Below are positions 43,057 to 51,109 of a stretch of DNA of 64,000 nucleotides, one piece after another. The stretch is taken from NCBI GenBank assembly GCA_016234805.1, contig JACRNU010000017.1:1-64000 (forward strand), written 5' to 3'. A model generated the notes under the pieces. The model saw only the letters and a program-made list of their open reading frames with translations. It was not told the origin of the DNA and ran no database searches. The stretch comes from Elusimicrobiota bacterium. Lineage in GTDB: Bacteria; Elusimicrobiota; Elusimicrobia; UBA1565; UBA9628. The translations under genes were made by a program, and so were the position numbers. Each line of letters starts with the position of its first letter. Position 1 is the stretch's first letter.

Positions 43057-44678
43057 TAAGGGTAGACGTCGCCGTAGAAGAAGTCGGGCGAGCATTTAGA
43101 CAGCGAGCGGCGGGTGTAGCGCCGCGACACGCCTTTGACCGCGGCCCGACGCAGGACCTGCCAGAGCCCGGGTGTCCTGGCGAGGTCCTCGTAGACTTGG
43201 ACGGCCTCGTCTCTGCGGCCAAGGATGTCCAGGGTTCGGGCCTGCCAGAGCTTTTGGGCTGCGACGCGCTGTGGGATGTCCGGCATGGATGCCCCGGACT
43301 CGAAATTCTTGAGCGCGGTCTCGAGGTGGCCGGCATTCAGGGCGAAGAAACCCAGGAGATATCGGTACACGGGCTCGTGAGGGTCGCCTTCCACGGCCTC
43401 GTGGAGGCTCTCCACCATCTCGTGGGGATTGCGGCGTTCCGTCCAATCGAGGCACGCCCTCACATAGACCGCGAGCGATTCCTTGCGGTCCTCAGGCAGG
43501 CCTGGAACGACCCCTCCGAGGGTCTCCCCAAGGGGGCTCTCATCCCAAAGGGCGAGGCGGCGGTAGGGGCCCTGGTGGGCCGGGGCGCGGCCTTCCGAGA
43601 CCCAGAGGATGCCCCGATCCGGCTCGAAGACCACGCTGGTCATGTTGTGGACCTGGCCGATGGCCTGGGCGAAGGACCGCAGGACCCCGCGCTCCGGGTC
43701 GAACCGGTCCGAGAGGAGCGAGGCCATGAACGCGGGACCGATGTTGCCCTTGTGGGATTCGAGCAGGTCTTCGACCCGGGAAAGCCTCAGGCGGCTTGAT
43801 TCGCGCCAGGGGCGGTAGTCGATCTCGCGGAGGTGCAGGCGGGGGGTCGCGAAATCATTGGCCCGCCCCATCTTCCCGGAGTCGGACCAGACCGGCACGC
43901 AAGCGCCGGGCGTCCGTTCGACCGCGCAGGCCTTGCGCTCCTTGCAGCTGGTGAGGAACACGGTCCACGCGCTCGTGGTCCGCCAGCGGGATATGGCGTC
44001 CACGGCCTCCTCGAGGGTCCGGCAGGTCTCCAGGATCTGGCGGCCGAGGTCGAGGATGGGGCGTCCTCCGGTGAGGATGGACGCGTCCCGGGAGATGTGC
44101 TGGTGCAGGGCGAGAGTGACGCCTTCGGCGTTGATGCCCGTGATGCCGTCCACTACGAGCCCGGCCGTGCCGACCGAGACGTAGGGGATCCCGTGGTCCG
44201 GCTTGTGCCGGCAGACCACGGGATAGCGGTCGAAGTAGCCCATGCCGGGGAAATCCAGGTTGCGGGCCACGAGGAAGGAGCCGCCCTGGGTGTAGTCGCC
44301 CCAGGCCGCGGCCGAGGTGCAGCCCAGGGTGGGCAGCCCCGAGAGCCGGCCTGAGAATCCCACGAGGTAGTTGAGGACGTCGGGCATGGCAAAGCCGCGG
44401 CCGACCCTTCCGGGGTCGAGGCCCGAGGTCTCGCAGAAGCCCTGGATGAGCTGCTTGGCTCCGGGGGAGAATCGGAGCGCCACGAGGGAAAGCAGGAGCC
44501 GCGTGCCCACCCCGGCGAAAAGGGGCTGGCGGGGGAGATGGCGGCCGCAGTAGTCATGATAGAAGTCCACGATGCCGCTGGCGCGGACCCGCGCCCCGAA
44601 GAGCTCGCCCATCTGCCGGCCGCGCTCGCGGGGAGAGCCCCAGAGGTTGGCGACATCGAGCCTGGGCGCCTCGGACAT
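43053..44678 (-). CDS. C45-type Ntn-hydrolase (acyl-CoA:6-APA acyltransferase-like)
   Basis: 541 residues from MSEAPRLDVANLWGSPRERG with a GGAGG site; an ATG 18 nt upstream overlaps the previous stop (ATGA) and is an alternative. The Ntn nucleophile Cys is in LGCTSAAAWG near 119, followed by FLVARNLDFPGMGYFD, the hallmark of the C45/AAT family (usually self-cleaved before Cys). Residues ~405-541 add a helical TPR-like tail (YRYLLGFFALNAGHLETALKNFES). There is no signal peptide. Family members cleave or transfer amide-linked acyl groups. It is paired with an ATP-grasp-like gene, hinting at making and trimming an amide product. Confidence 0.8.
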   Translation of the reverse strand: MSEAPRLDVANLWGSPRERGRQMGELFGARVRASGIVDFYHDYCGRHLPRQPLFAGVGTRLLLSLVALRFSPGAKQLIQGFCETSGLDPGRVGRGFAMPDVLNYLVGFSGRLSGLPTLGCTSAAAWGDYTQGGSFLVARNLDFPGMGYFDRYPVVCRHKPDHGIPYVSVGTAGLVVDGITGINAEGVTLALHQHISRDASILTGGRPILDLGRQILETCRTLEEAVDAISRWRTTSAWTVFLTSCKERKACAVERTPGACVPVWSDSGKMGRANDFATPRLHLREIDYRPWRESSRLRLSRVEDLLESHKGNIGPAFMASLLSDRFDPERGVLRSFAQAIGQVHNMTSVVFEPDRGILWVSEGRAPAHQGPYRRLALWDESPLGETLGGVVPGLPEDRKESLAVYVRACLDWTERRNPHEMVESLHEAVEGDPHEPVYRYLLGFFALNAGHLETALKNFESGASMPDIPQRVAAQKLWQARTLDILGRRDEAVQVYEDLARTPGLWQVLRRAAVKGVSRRYTRRSLSKCSPDFFYGDVYPY

Positions 44679-44692
44679 GGGGCCTCCGGGAA

Positions 44693-46072
44693 TCATCGCG
44701 CGAGATACAGGGGCGCCAGGGCCCCTCCTTGCGCGACATTGACGATGTGGCCGGGACTCACCCTGAGGTGGAACCCGAACCGCGACCCGTCGAAGAAGGC
44801 CCCCAGGGTGTGGCGGCAGTCCTTGAAGTGGACCTTGCCGTCCCTGAGGAACGAGCACTCCGTGGCTGGATTCTCCACATAGGACTGCACCGCGAAGGCC
44901 CCTGGGTCCTTGAGGGCGAGGTCCACCGTCCTGCGCCATTTTCCGGCCGTGGCGAAGCGGCCGATGAGGATTCCCTCGCCCCCGGCGCTCCAGGAAGGCT
45001 TGAGGACCAGGTCGGCTTGGCGCCGCAGGACATGGGACGGCAGGTCCACCCGCCGGCCTTCCGGGGAGATGGTCTTGCGCTCCGTCAGCACCCGCGTCCA
45101 CGGCACGTGCAGGGAGAGCCTCCGCGCCTCGGCCCGGGTGAAGAGGGGGGAGAACTCCTCGGAGGTGAAGCACTCGAGGATGCCCTTCTGGTCGAAGTCC
45201 GCGGGAAAGCCCGGGGCCACGAGCCCGAGATTCCAGAGCGCGGCAAAACCCTCCATGCTCGGGCTCGAAGGGCCGCTGACGTCCTCGAACGAGAAATCGC
45301 GGTAGGCATAGGCCACGGGCATGCCGTGGAGGAAGACCCGACCCCCGCGGACCCGGAGTTCCTTGGGGTCTCCATGCTCCACGCGGCACCCTGCCCGGCG
45401 CAGGCCGGACGCGATCATGGGCAGTTCGCTGAACCCTCCCCCGGGAGGGAGGCTCTCCAACAGGGCGAGTCCCCCTCGGCCGCGTCCGTGCCGGGTCCGG
45501 CAAGCCTTGATCCAACGGGTGAAATACCCGATGAGATCCTCCGTGGGAACGAGCCCCAGCCGGGACGGCGTCGCCCCGATGGCGGGCAGGACTTCCTGAT
45601 GCATGATGCTGCGCGCCACGGACTGGATGTATAGCCCCCCGAGCATGAGGGAATTGAGCTCGAAGAGAGCGGGCCGCAGGGCGCCGTTCCTCATACGCAG
45701 GGTGAAATCCGGCCGGATGAGCAGGGGCCAGGGCTTCGGCACTGTCCCGGCCGTGGCCGTGAACCATCGTCCCGTGCCTTTCTCGAGCCTGATGAGTCCC
45801 GCGAACCCCCGGTAATCCCGCTGGCGCAGGGCCGGCGCTTTCATCTGGAACCGGTACAGGATCCGGGTGAGGGACATGATGGTCGAGACCAGGCCCTTGG
45901 CCGACGTCATGGGCGCCATGCCCATGGGGTGGGCGCTGCGGCCTTTGTAGCGGAAGGACCGGGCCGCGGCCTCACCCTCGATCCTGCTGATGAGGCTGGC
46001 GGTCCTGTCCGGGGTCATGACCTGTAATCGGTGGAAAGAGGTGCGTTCGCAGGCGATGGGGGAGTCCTTCAT
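44693..46072 (-). CDS. ATP-grasp-like ligase, circularly permuted type candidate
   Basis: 459 residues from MKDSPIACERTSFHRLQVM; the frame is open 42 nt earlier. The segment QADLVLKPSWSAGGEGILIG near 355-375 has the ATP-grasp pattern (V-L-K-P...G-G-x-G-x-x-x-G), and FELNSLMLGGLYIQS and VQSYVENPATEC fit the glutathionylspermidine-synthase/peptide-ligase-like group. The match is partial and the substrate unknown. It overlaps the start of the C45 gene by an ATGA junction, so both are made together. A TATAAT box lies 12 nt upstream (46085-46090). Confidence 0.6.
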   Translation of the reverse strand: MKDSPIACERTSFHRLQVMTPDRTASLISRIEGEAAARSFRYKGRSAHPMGMAPMTSAKGLVSTIMSLTRILYRFQMKAPALRQRDYRGFAGLIRLEKGTGRWFTATAGTVPKPWPLLIRPDFTLRMRNGALRPALFELNSLMLGGLYIQSVARSIMHQEVLPAIGATPSRLGLVPTEDLIGYFTRWIKACRTRHGRGRGGLALLESLPPGGGFSELPMIASGLRRAGCRVEHGDPKELRVRGGRVFLHGMPVAYAYRDFSFEDVSGPSSPSMEGFAALWNLGLVAPGFPADFDQKGILECFTSEEFSPLFTRAEARRLSLHVPWTRVLTERKTISPEGRRVDLPSHVLRRQADLVLKPSWSAGGEGILIGRFATAGKWRRTVDLALKDPGAFAVQSYVENPATECSFLRDGKVHFKDCRHTLGAFFDGSRFGFHLRVSPGHIVNVAQGGALAPLYLAR

Positions 46073-46084
46073 GATGGAGCAGGT

Positions 46085-46090
46085 ATTATA
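46085..46090 (-). promoter_or_regulatory. -10 box TATAAT for the ATP-grasp/C45 operon
   Basis: TGTATAAT on the minus strand, 12 nt before the ATG at 46072, directly abutting the REP-like palindrome at 46094-46145. Confidence 0.5.
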
Positions 46091-46093
46091 CAC

Positions 46094-46145
46094 TGGTGTC
46101 AGACGATAAGCCACAACGGCATTCGTTTCTTATCGTCTGACACCA
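46094..46145. repeat. REP-like palindrome, 17-bp perfect arms
   Basis: TGGTGTCAGACGATAAG (46094-46110) and its exact reverse complement (46129-46145) flank an 18-nt loop. It lies between divergent promoters, touching the -10 of the left operon and ending 4 nt before the -35 of the right one. Confidence 0.7.
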
Positions 46146-46149
46146 CCAC

Positions 46150-46178
46150 TTGACAATACTGGGTTCCGGGTCTACACT
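46150..46178 (+). promoter_or_regulatory. Consensus sigma70 promoter TTGACA-17-TACACT
   Basis: Perfect -35 TTGACA (46150-46155), 17-nt spacer, -10 TACACT (46173-46178), giving a ~17-nt leader before the ATG at 46202. It is the best -35 in the window. Confidence 0.75.
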
Positions 46179-46201
46179 TCAGGTGAATCCAGGCTGCTCC
46201 C

Positions 46202-47545
46202 ATGGGCAAGACTCTCTTCCCCATACTCCTCGGGGCCGCGGCGCTGTCTTTGACCGTGCCGCTCCCTGTTGTCGCCGGTCCGGAAAAGGGTCGGGCGGAG
46301 TCTATTGTCAGCCTCCCGGGCGATGCGATCGCTTGGGACGCTCCCGAGTACCGCGATTACTTCGAGTTCCAGCGTTGGATGGCGGGGCTAAGCAAGGAGA
46401 GCCGTTTCGGACAAGATGCGGCCCCTGCTTTCGAAACAGAGGCCAGTTGGTCGAAGCTTTCGGCCGCTGAGCGCGCAGAGCGCGTCCGCAAAGGACTGGC
46501 CCAGGCAAAGGCTCTGCAGGAGAGCGGGCTCGGAGTGTCCGGGGCTGGCGCGGCCGGGTCGGGTGGCGCGGACCGGAATGTCATCGTGAAGTTGTTGGGC
46601 GCCCGCGTGGACCTCGACTCCAGGATATCCGCGGTCCAGAAGGTCGAACAGAAGGTCCGGGCCCCGGATGAGTTCAAGCGCTTCGTGGAGGGCTCTCAGT
46701 TCCTTCCCACGGACCTGGCCTTCCAGCCCAACCCCGACGCGGCCGGTCCGTCCGCGGCTTCGGCCGGCACTGCTTCTTCGGCACTGAAGCTTTCCCGCCC
46801 TGGGCTTCGCCCAGGACGGATCGCCGAGGAAGAGCCTGTACGATCCAGCCCCGGTGATCTCCATCCGGGGCAGGCTGGAACTCCTGTCATGCCCTACCGG
46901 CGGCCTGAAGGCCCGGTGGTCGGCGGCGGAGGCCCGGATGTCGGGTTCTTCGCCCTGGCATTCGCCGCGACCGGATTCATCGCGGCCTTGGGCTTCGGCT
47001 TGGCCGGCCGGAGGTTCTCGTGGGGGTCTCCGTTGCCTGCCGGCGGCGCTTCCGAAGCGGTCGGGTCCGGCCCCGGGGCGCGGCAGGTCGTGGTGGCCCG
47101 TCCCGCGGCCCAGGGAGGAGCGCCATCGCGGGCTCCATCGCTGTTCCGGGCAACGCCGCAGTCCGGAACAGGGACCCAGGCCGGGATATCCCCTCTGCGG
47201 CCGCCCCAGAGACAGGGCGGGTCGTCTTTTCCTCTGGCCTCGTCCCCGGGCTCCGAGCCTGTCGGGCCGGGTTCTCCTGTCCCATCCGGACGCGACGATG
47301 AGCATGCTCCGGCGGATTGGAATCCTCCGCCCATCCCGCCTCCGGCCGCCTGGCCGACAGAGGGCTTGCGGCCCGCGGCTTGGTGGGCGATCAGCAAGGA
47401 GGAGCAGTCCCTCCTCTATCGATGGGCTGACAGCCCGGAGAGGGCGGACATGTCCTTCGAGGAGTGGCTGGACCGGCATCCCGAACTGGCCTGCGGCGTG
47501 GACATCGGCCGGCTCAAGGACAAGCTGCGACGGGAGCCCAGCTAG
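46202..47545 (+). CDS. Exported/membrane protein with Pro-rich cytoplasmic tail, partner of the cyclase
   Basis: 447 residues. Signal peptide MGKTLFPILLGAAALSLTVPLPVVAG. The exported part (~28-235) is helical then Pro/Ser-rich. A TM helix lies near 240-262 (FFALAFAATGFIAALGFGL). The inner part is Gly/Pro/Ser-rich and ends in a small folded region (AAWWAISKEEQSLLYRWADS, MSFEEWLDRHPELA). The layout matches the N-terminal half of the TPR kinases but without a kinase. It stops 8 nt before the FHA-cyclase gene, so it may be its membrane anchor or sensor. The family is not recognised. Confidence 0.6.
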   Translation: MGKTLFPILLGAAALSLTVPLPVVAGPEKGRAESIVSLPGDAIAWDAPEYRDYFEFQRWMAGLSKESRFGQDAAPAFETEASWSKLSAAERAERVRKGLAQAKALQESGLGVSGAGAAGSGGADRNVIVKLLGARVDLDSRISAVQKVEQKVRAPDEFKRFVEGSQFLPTDLAFQPNPDAAGPSAASAGTASSALKLSRPGLRPGRIAEEEPVRSSPGDLHPGQAGTPVMPYRRPEGPVVGGGGPDVGFFALAFAATGFIAALGFGLAGRRFSWGSPLPAGGASEAVGSGPGARQVVVARPAAQGGAPSRAPSLFRATPQSGTGTQAGISPLRPPQRQGGSSFPLASSPGSEPVGPGSPVPSGRDDEHAPADWNPPPIPPPAAWPTEGLRPAAWWAISKEEQSLLYRWADSPERADMSFEEWLDRHPELACGVDIGRLKDKLRREPS

Positions 47546-47552
47546 AGCTCCG

Positions 47553-49163
47553 GTGAAGAAGATCCAACTGGCGGCGGATGGTGATTTTTCCTTTTGCCGG
47601 CATGCCGCTGGATTCCAATGGATTCTTCGCCAGGGCAAGGGCGGCGCCCTGGTCGTGCCCGTGCTCAAGGCCCCGTTCCTCGTCGGCCGCTCGCCGGAAT
47701 GCCAGGTCGTCCTGCCCAACGACCCCGAGCTTCTCAAGACCACGAGCCGCTGGCACTGCCATCTGCGGGAACGGGATGGCGATTGGGTCCTGGCTGACGG
47801 CAACACTCCCGAGTCCGCGAGCGGGGGAATACCCAAGCCGAGCGTCTCCGGCACCTGGCTCAACGGCAAACGCCTGGCCTCGGCGGAGAAGGTCCGTCCC
47901 GGAGACCGGATCACCATCGGTCCCTGGCGGTTCAAGCTGGAGGAATGCCGGCAGAACACCGTGGACATCGACGCGTTGCTCACCCGCATCGGCTCGGCCC
48001 AGCCGAGGGACTTGAGCGCCAATGTCGCCAAGGTGAAGGGGGGGTTCGCCCAGTTCCACGAGCTCATCCTCAAGCTCAACGAGGCCCAGGGCGCCGAGGC
48101 CTCCCTCTCCGCGCTGCTCGAATTCGCCATGAGCAAGATCCACGGGGCCGAGGTCGCGGCCGTGCTCGTGGACGTGCCGGGGGGGGAACCCAAGGTCCGC
48201 ATGTCCCTGTCCCGCGCGGGCGGCATCATCAATGATTTTCACTTCAGTTCCGGCCTGGTCAGCGGGCTGCCCCGGGACAAGGCCTTCCTCCTGGCAGGCA
48301 ACATCGCTGATGCCACCAAGAGCCAGCTCGCGGCGGACATCAGTTCCGGCCTTCTCGTGCCCCTGACCGCGCGGCAGGAAAGGCTGGGCATCCTCTATAT
48401 GGACAACCGCAGCCGAGGCACCGTGTTCACGGACGAGGACCTCTTCCTGGCGACCGCGCTGGCGAGCCTCGTCTCGTTCCAGATCATCCAGGAGCGGCAG
48501 GCCTTCATCTCGCGGGTCGAGCAGAACATGAGCCACTACTTCGGGCCGGATGTGGTGCGCCTCATCCTGGAGGAGACCCGGGCGGGCCGTCCTGTCATCC
48601 CCGGCGTGCGCGACCGGACCGCCACCATCATGTTCGTGGACATCCAGGGCTTCTCCATCTTCTGCCGCGACAAGCCCCCCCGGCTGGTCGCGGACGTCCT
48701 CAACGCCTACTTCGAGCTTTCCGCCGAGTGCATCCAGAGGCACGGCGGCCACCTGGACAAGTTCATCGGGGACGGGGTCATGGGCGTCTTCGGCGCCCAG
48801 CCCTTCGACCCGCCGGCGGGCGCTGAGAGCAACCACGCGGCCCAGGCCGTGCGCGCCGGCCAGGACCTGGTCGCTGCCTGGCCCAAGCGCGTCAAGGACC
48901 TTTGGACGGGCGCCTTGCCCCTGCGCGTGGGCGTGAGCACCGGCCGCGTGCTCGTGGGCAACATCGGCTATGCCGCGCGCATGGAGTACTCGGTCATCGG
49001 CGACGCGGTCAACCTCGCCTCCCGCATGGAGAAGCTGGCCCTGCCTAACGGGCTCGCGGTCACGGACGAGACCTGGCGTCAGGTCGGCAACGAGATCCTC
49101 TTCAAGGAAGGCGGCATGGAAGAGGTCAAGGGCTTCGGCACCGTCCGCATCTGGAGACTGTGA
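47553..49163 (+). CDS. FHA - GAF - class III nucleotidyl cyclase
   Basis: 536 residues from GTG (MKKIQLAADG). FHA domain at ~45-130 (LVGRSPECQVVLPND, SRWHCHL, GTWLNGKRL) recognises phosphothreonine. GAF at ~165-325 (LLVPLTARQERLGILYMDNRS). Cyclase catalytic domain at ~350-530: metal Asp in MFVDIQGFS near 362 and GDGVMGVFG near 407, and VIGDAVNLASRMEKL. It should make cAMP or cGMP; base-selecting residues are not clear to me. An FHA module points to control by Ser/Thr kinases such as the two TPR kinases in this window. Confidence 0.9.
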   Translation: MKKIQLAADGDFSFCRHAAGFQWILRQGKGGALVVPVLKAPFLVGRSPECQVVLPNDPELLKTTSRWHCHLRERDGDWVLADGNTPESASGGIPKPSVSGTWLNGKRLASAEKVRPGDRITIGPWRFKLEECRQNTVDIDALLTRIGSAQPRDLSANVAKVKGGFAQFHELILKLNEAQGAEASLSALLEFAMSKIHGAEVAAVLVDVPGGEPKVRMSLSRAGGIINDFHFSSGLVSGLPRDKAFLLAGNIADATKSQLAADISSGLLVPLTARQERLGILYMDNRSRGTVFTDEDLFLATALASLVSFQIIQERQAFISRVEQNMSHYFGPDVVRLILEETRAGRPVIPGVRDRTATIMFVDIQGFSIFCRDKPPRLVADVLNAYFELSAECIQRHGGHLDKFIGDGVMGVFGAQPFDPPAGAESNHAAQAVRAGQDLVAAWPKRVKDLWTGALPLRVGVSTGRVLVGNIGYAARMEYSVIGDAVNLASRMEKLALPNGLAVTDETWRQVGNEILFKEGGMEEVKGFGTVRIWRL

Positions 49164-49164
49164 T

Positions 49165-49213
49165 GGTGTCAGACGTTAAGAAACAAAGACTTCACACCTT
49201 AACGTCTGACACC
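49165..49213. repeat. REP-like palindrome, 16-bp perfect arms
   Basis: GGTGTCAGACGTTAAG (49165-49180) and its reverse complement (49198-49213) with a 17-nt loop, starting 2 bases after the cyclase stop. The first 11 bases of the arm are identical to those of the palindrome at 46094. Confidence 0.7.
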
Positions 49214-49222
49214 GCCAAGGGC

Positions 49223-49234
49223 ACGTCTGACACC
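49223..49234. repeat. REP-like half-site (ACGTCTGACACC)
   Basis: A third copy next to the palindrome at 49165. Here 17 bases (CGTCTGACACCAGTGTA) match the minus strand at 46089-46105. Confidence 0.55.
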
Positions 49235-49248
49235 AGTGTAGGGCACCA

Positions 49249-50484
49249 TCAATAGACGCGGCACCAGATGGCTTTCAGGTATTCGCCTTCGGGGAAGTCG
49301 GCCGCGAACGGGTGGTCCGCGCCCGCTCCGGTCTTGCGGAAGATCTGGAGCCTGCGGCCCGCGGAACCCGCGGCCGAGCGGATGATCCTCTGGAAATCGG
49401 GCCACTGCAGAAGCCCGCTGCAGGAGGCTGTCATGAAGAAGCCCCCTTCCTCCACCACGCTCAGGGCCAGCCGGTTGAAGTCCGCGTACTTGCGCGCCCC
49501 GAAGTCGAACCCCTCGCGGGTGGCGATGAGCTTGTAGGGGTCGAGCACGACCATGCCGAAGGTCTTGCGGTTGGCAGCCATCTGGCGCAGGTAGGGGAAG
49601 GCGTCCGCGCACACGAGGTCCAGGCGCACGTTGTTGAGGTTGGCGTTGCGCCGGGCCTGGGCCGAGGCTTCTGGGTCGAGCTCAACGCAGGAGACCTCCG
49701 CCGCGCCGCCGAGCTTCATGGCATAGACCCCGAAGCCGCCGGTGTAGCTGCAGATATCGAGCATCGTGCGGCTCCGGGCGAGCCCCGCTGCCGCGAGCCT
49801 GTTGTCGCGCTGGTCGCAGAAGAACCCGGTCTTGTAGCCGCCCTCGAGGTCCACTTCGAAGGCGACCCCGTTCTCCGTGACCCGGACCTTGGAGTCCCCT
49901 GCCGCCTCGCCCCGGCGCGGCTTGATGGTGAAGCCCTCCATCTTCTGCACAGGAGCGCTCGCGCGCAGGACGGTTCGGGCTCCGGGGAAGTGCTCGAGCA
50001 GGGCGGCCTGGATACGCTCGGCCTGCCGGAACATGGCCAAGGAGTAGAGCTCGAGCACGAGGTTGTCCCCGTAGCGGTCCACCACGAGCCCGGGAAGGCC
50101 GTCGCCGTGGGCATGGATGACCCGGTAGGCGTTCGTCGTGGCATCGAGGCCCAGGATGTCCTTGCGCAGGCTCACGGCCCGGCCGACCATCTGCTTGATG
50201 AAGGCCTCGGGGTGGAAGTTCGCCATGTCCCGGGTGAGGAACCGCAGGGTGACGAGGCTCTTGGGGTTGTAGAGGGCCGCGCCGTAGGGCGCGTCGTTCT
50301 TGTCGTAGACCGCCACGATGTCGCCGGGCCTGGCCTTGGGGTCGGCGTCCGCGATCATGCGCTTGAACGCCTGGGGTCCGGCAGGCGCGGACTTCAGGCG
50401 CACCCAGGGCATGTCGAGGGTGTGGGCCTTGGGCGGGCTGCCGACAGGCTTGGGCGCGCCGCCGATCCGTCTCGGGGTCTCCAT
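49249..50484 (-). CDS. RlmI-like class I rRNA (cytosine-C5) methyltransferase
   Basis: 411 residues. A PUA-like N-terminal domain (VRLKSAPAGPQAFKRMIAD, GDIVAVYDKNDAPYGAALYN) is followed by the RlmI/YccW landmarks: EVDLEGGYKTGFFCDQRDNR, SAM site DICSYTGGFGVYAMKLG near 247, and MTASCSGLL with the catalytic Cys. The motif IV sequence, usually DPPK, reads LDPYKL, a deviation near the active site. It likely methylates a cytosine of 23S rRNA; RlmI/RlmO distinction is not possible. Confidence 0.85.
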   Translation of the reverse strand: METPRRIGGAPKPVGSPPKAHTLDMPWVRLKSAPAGPQAFKRMIADADPKARPGDIVAVYDKNDAPYGAALYNPKSLVTLRFLTRDMANFHPEAFIKQMVGRAVSLRKDILGLDATTNAYRVIHAHGDGLPGLVVDRYGDNLVLELYSLAMFRQAERIQAALLEHFPGARTVLRASAPVQKMEGFTIKPRRGEAAGDSKVRVTENGVAFEVDLEGGYKTGFFCDQRDNRLAAAGLARSRTMLDICSYTGGFGVYAMKLGGAAEVSCVELDPEASAQARRNANLNNVRLDLVCADAFPYLRQMAANRKTFGMVVLDPYKLIATREGFDFGARKYADFNRLALSVVEEGGFFMTASCSGLLQWPDFQRIIRSAAGSAGRRLQIFRKTGAGADHPFAADFPEGEYLKAIWCRVY

Positions 50485-50630
50485 GGTCGCCCTATTCTAC
50501 ATGAATTATCCGCCGTGCGGACATTGACGCAATCCGTGGCGAGTGTTTTGCTCCAGCAGGCTTGGAAGCGGTTGGGGTCGGAGGTCGTCCCATTCCAATC
50601 AATCATCGGAAGGCGCAGTCGGCCGGATGT

Positions 50631-50710
50631 CCTGCGTCCACGGACGCAGGGCCAACGCCAGGTCATGACCAAAGCTCCCGGACCAGCGCCTTGCGGCATT
50701 ATGCCGCAGG
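50631..50710. other. Two strong hairpins in the gene-free region
   Basis: CCTGCGTCC-AC-GGACGCAGG at 50631-50650 and TGCGGCA-TTA-TGCCGCA at 50692-50708. Neither is followed by a T-run. Confidence 0.5.
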
Positions 50711-50869
50711 ACGAAGAGCCAAGACGCGCCGCGCCGGCTGGTAGGTCCCCGACAGGGGGCTCGAACGTCGGCGCGGCGCCGATACCTCGGCCGACCGGGC
50801 CGGACGAAGTCGTTCCGTGGCGACTCATCTTGGTGCCCGCCCGACGCGGGGATCCCGGTCGGCACCCCA

Positions 50870-50978
50870 GAAACCCCTCGTTTTTGAAAAAATAGTATCG
50901 TAATTTACAGCACAATTCTCGCGAGATGCGAATTGCATCGATATTTTCACTGTTATTTTTTCAAAAACGAAGGGTTTC
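50870..50978. repeat. AT-rich element bounded by a 25-bp inverted repeat
   Basis: Arms 50870-50894 and 50954-50978 are complementary with one mismatch (24 of 25). The 59-nt interior is AT-rich with a TCTCGCGAGA palindrome. Composition differs strongly from the surrounding GC-rich DNA. Confidence 0.7.
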
Positions 50979-51096
50979 CCCTGCGCCGATGGAACCAAAC
51001 AGGCCGCTCATGCGTAGAAGAAAGGAACCGCTCATCGTGACCTGAGGAAGACCATCGGTCCCCCATTCACCGCGCGGGCGCTCCGAGGATGTTTGA

Positions 51097-51102
51097 TATA
51101 CT
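51097..51102 (+). promoter_or_regulatory. Extended -10 TTGATATACT, leaderless
   Basis: TATACT with an upstream TGA (extended -10) ends exactly 7 nt before ATG 51110. This argues against the upstream in-frame ATG at 51089, which lies before the box. Confidence 0.6.
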
Positions 51103-51109
51103 GCCGTCC

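Larger units (their letters stand above)
50485..51109. other. 625-bp gene-free region with dense inverted repeats
   Basis: No frame here has a credible start, ribosome site or family match. It contains several GC hairpins (50631-50650, 50692-50708, 50832-50866) and then a sharp switch to AT-rich DNA framed by a 25-bp inverted repeat (50870-50978). It could hold a structured RNA, a MITE-like element or a decayed mobile element. Confidence 0.5.

Noticed and set aside
43053-45767. A 904-residue reading that joins the C45 gene to upstream sequence
   Set aside because: The upstream part is an out-of-frame shadow of the ATP-grasp-like gene; the real C45 start has its own GGAGG site.
50730-50780. 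A possible tRNA T-arm (GTTCGAG on the minus strand)
   Set aside because: The flanking bases cannot form a T stem, and no acceptor, D or anticodon arm is present at the right spacing.
50520-50870. SRP RNA, RNase P RNA or tmRNA in the gene-free region
   Set aside because: None of their conserved core sequences could be found on either strand.
50394-50915. 173-codon minus-strand frame in the gene-free region
   Set aside because: It overlaps the RlmI-like start, has no ribosome site and its sequence is Arg/Pro/Ser-rich without family character.
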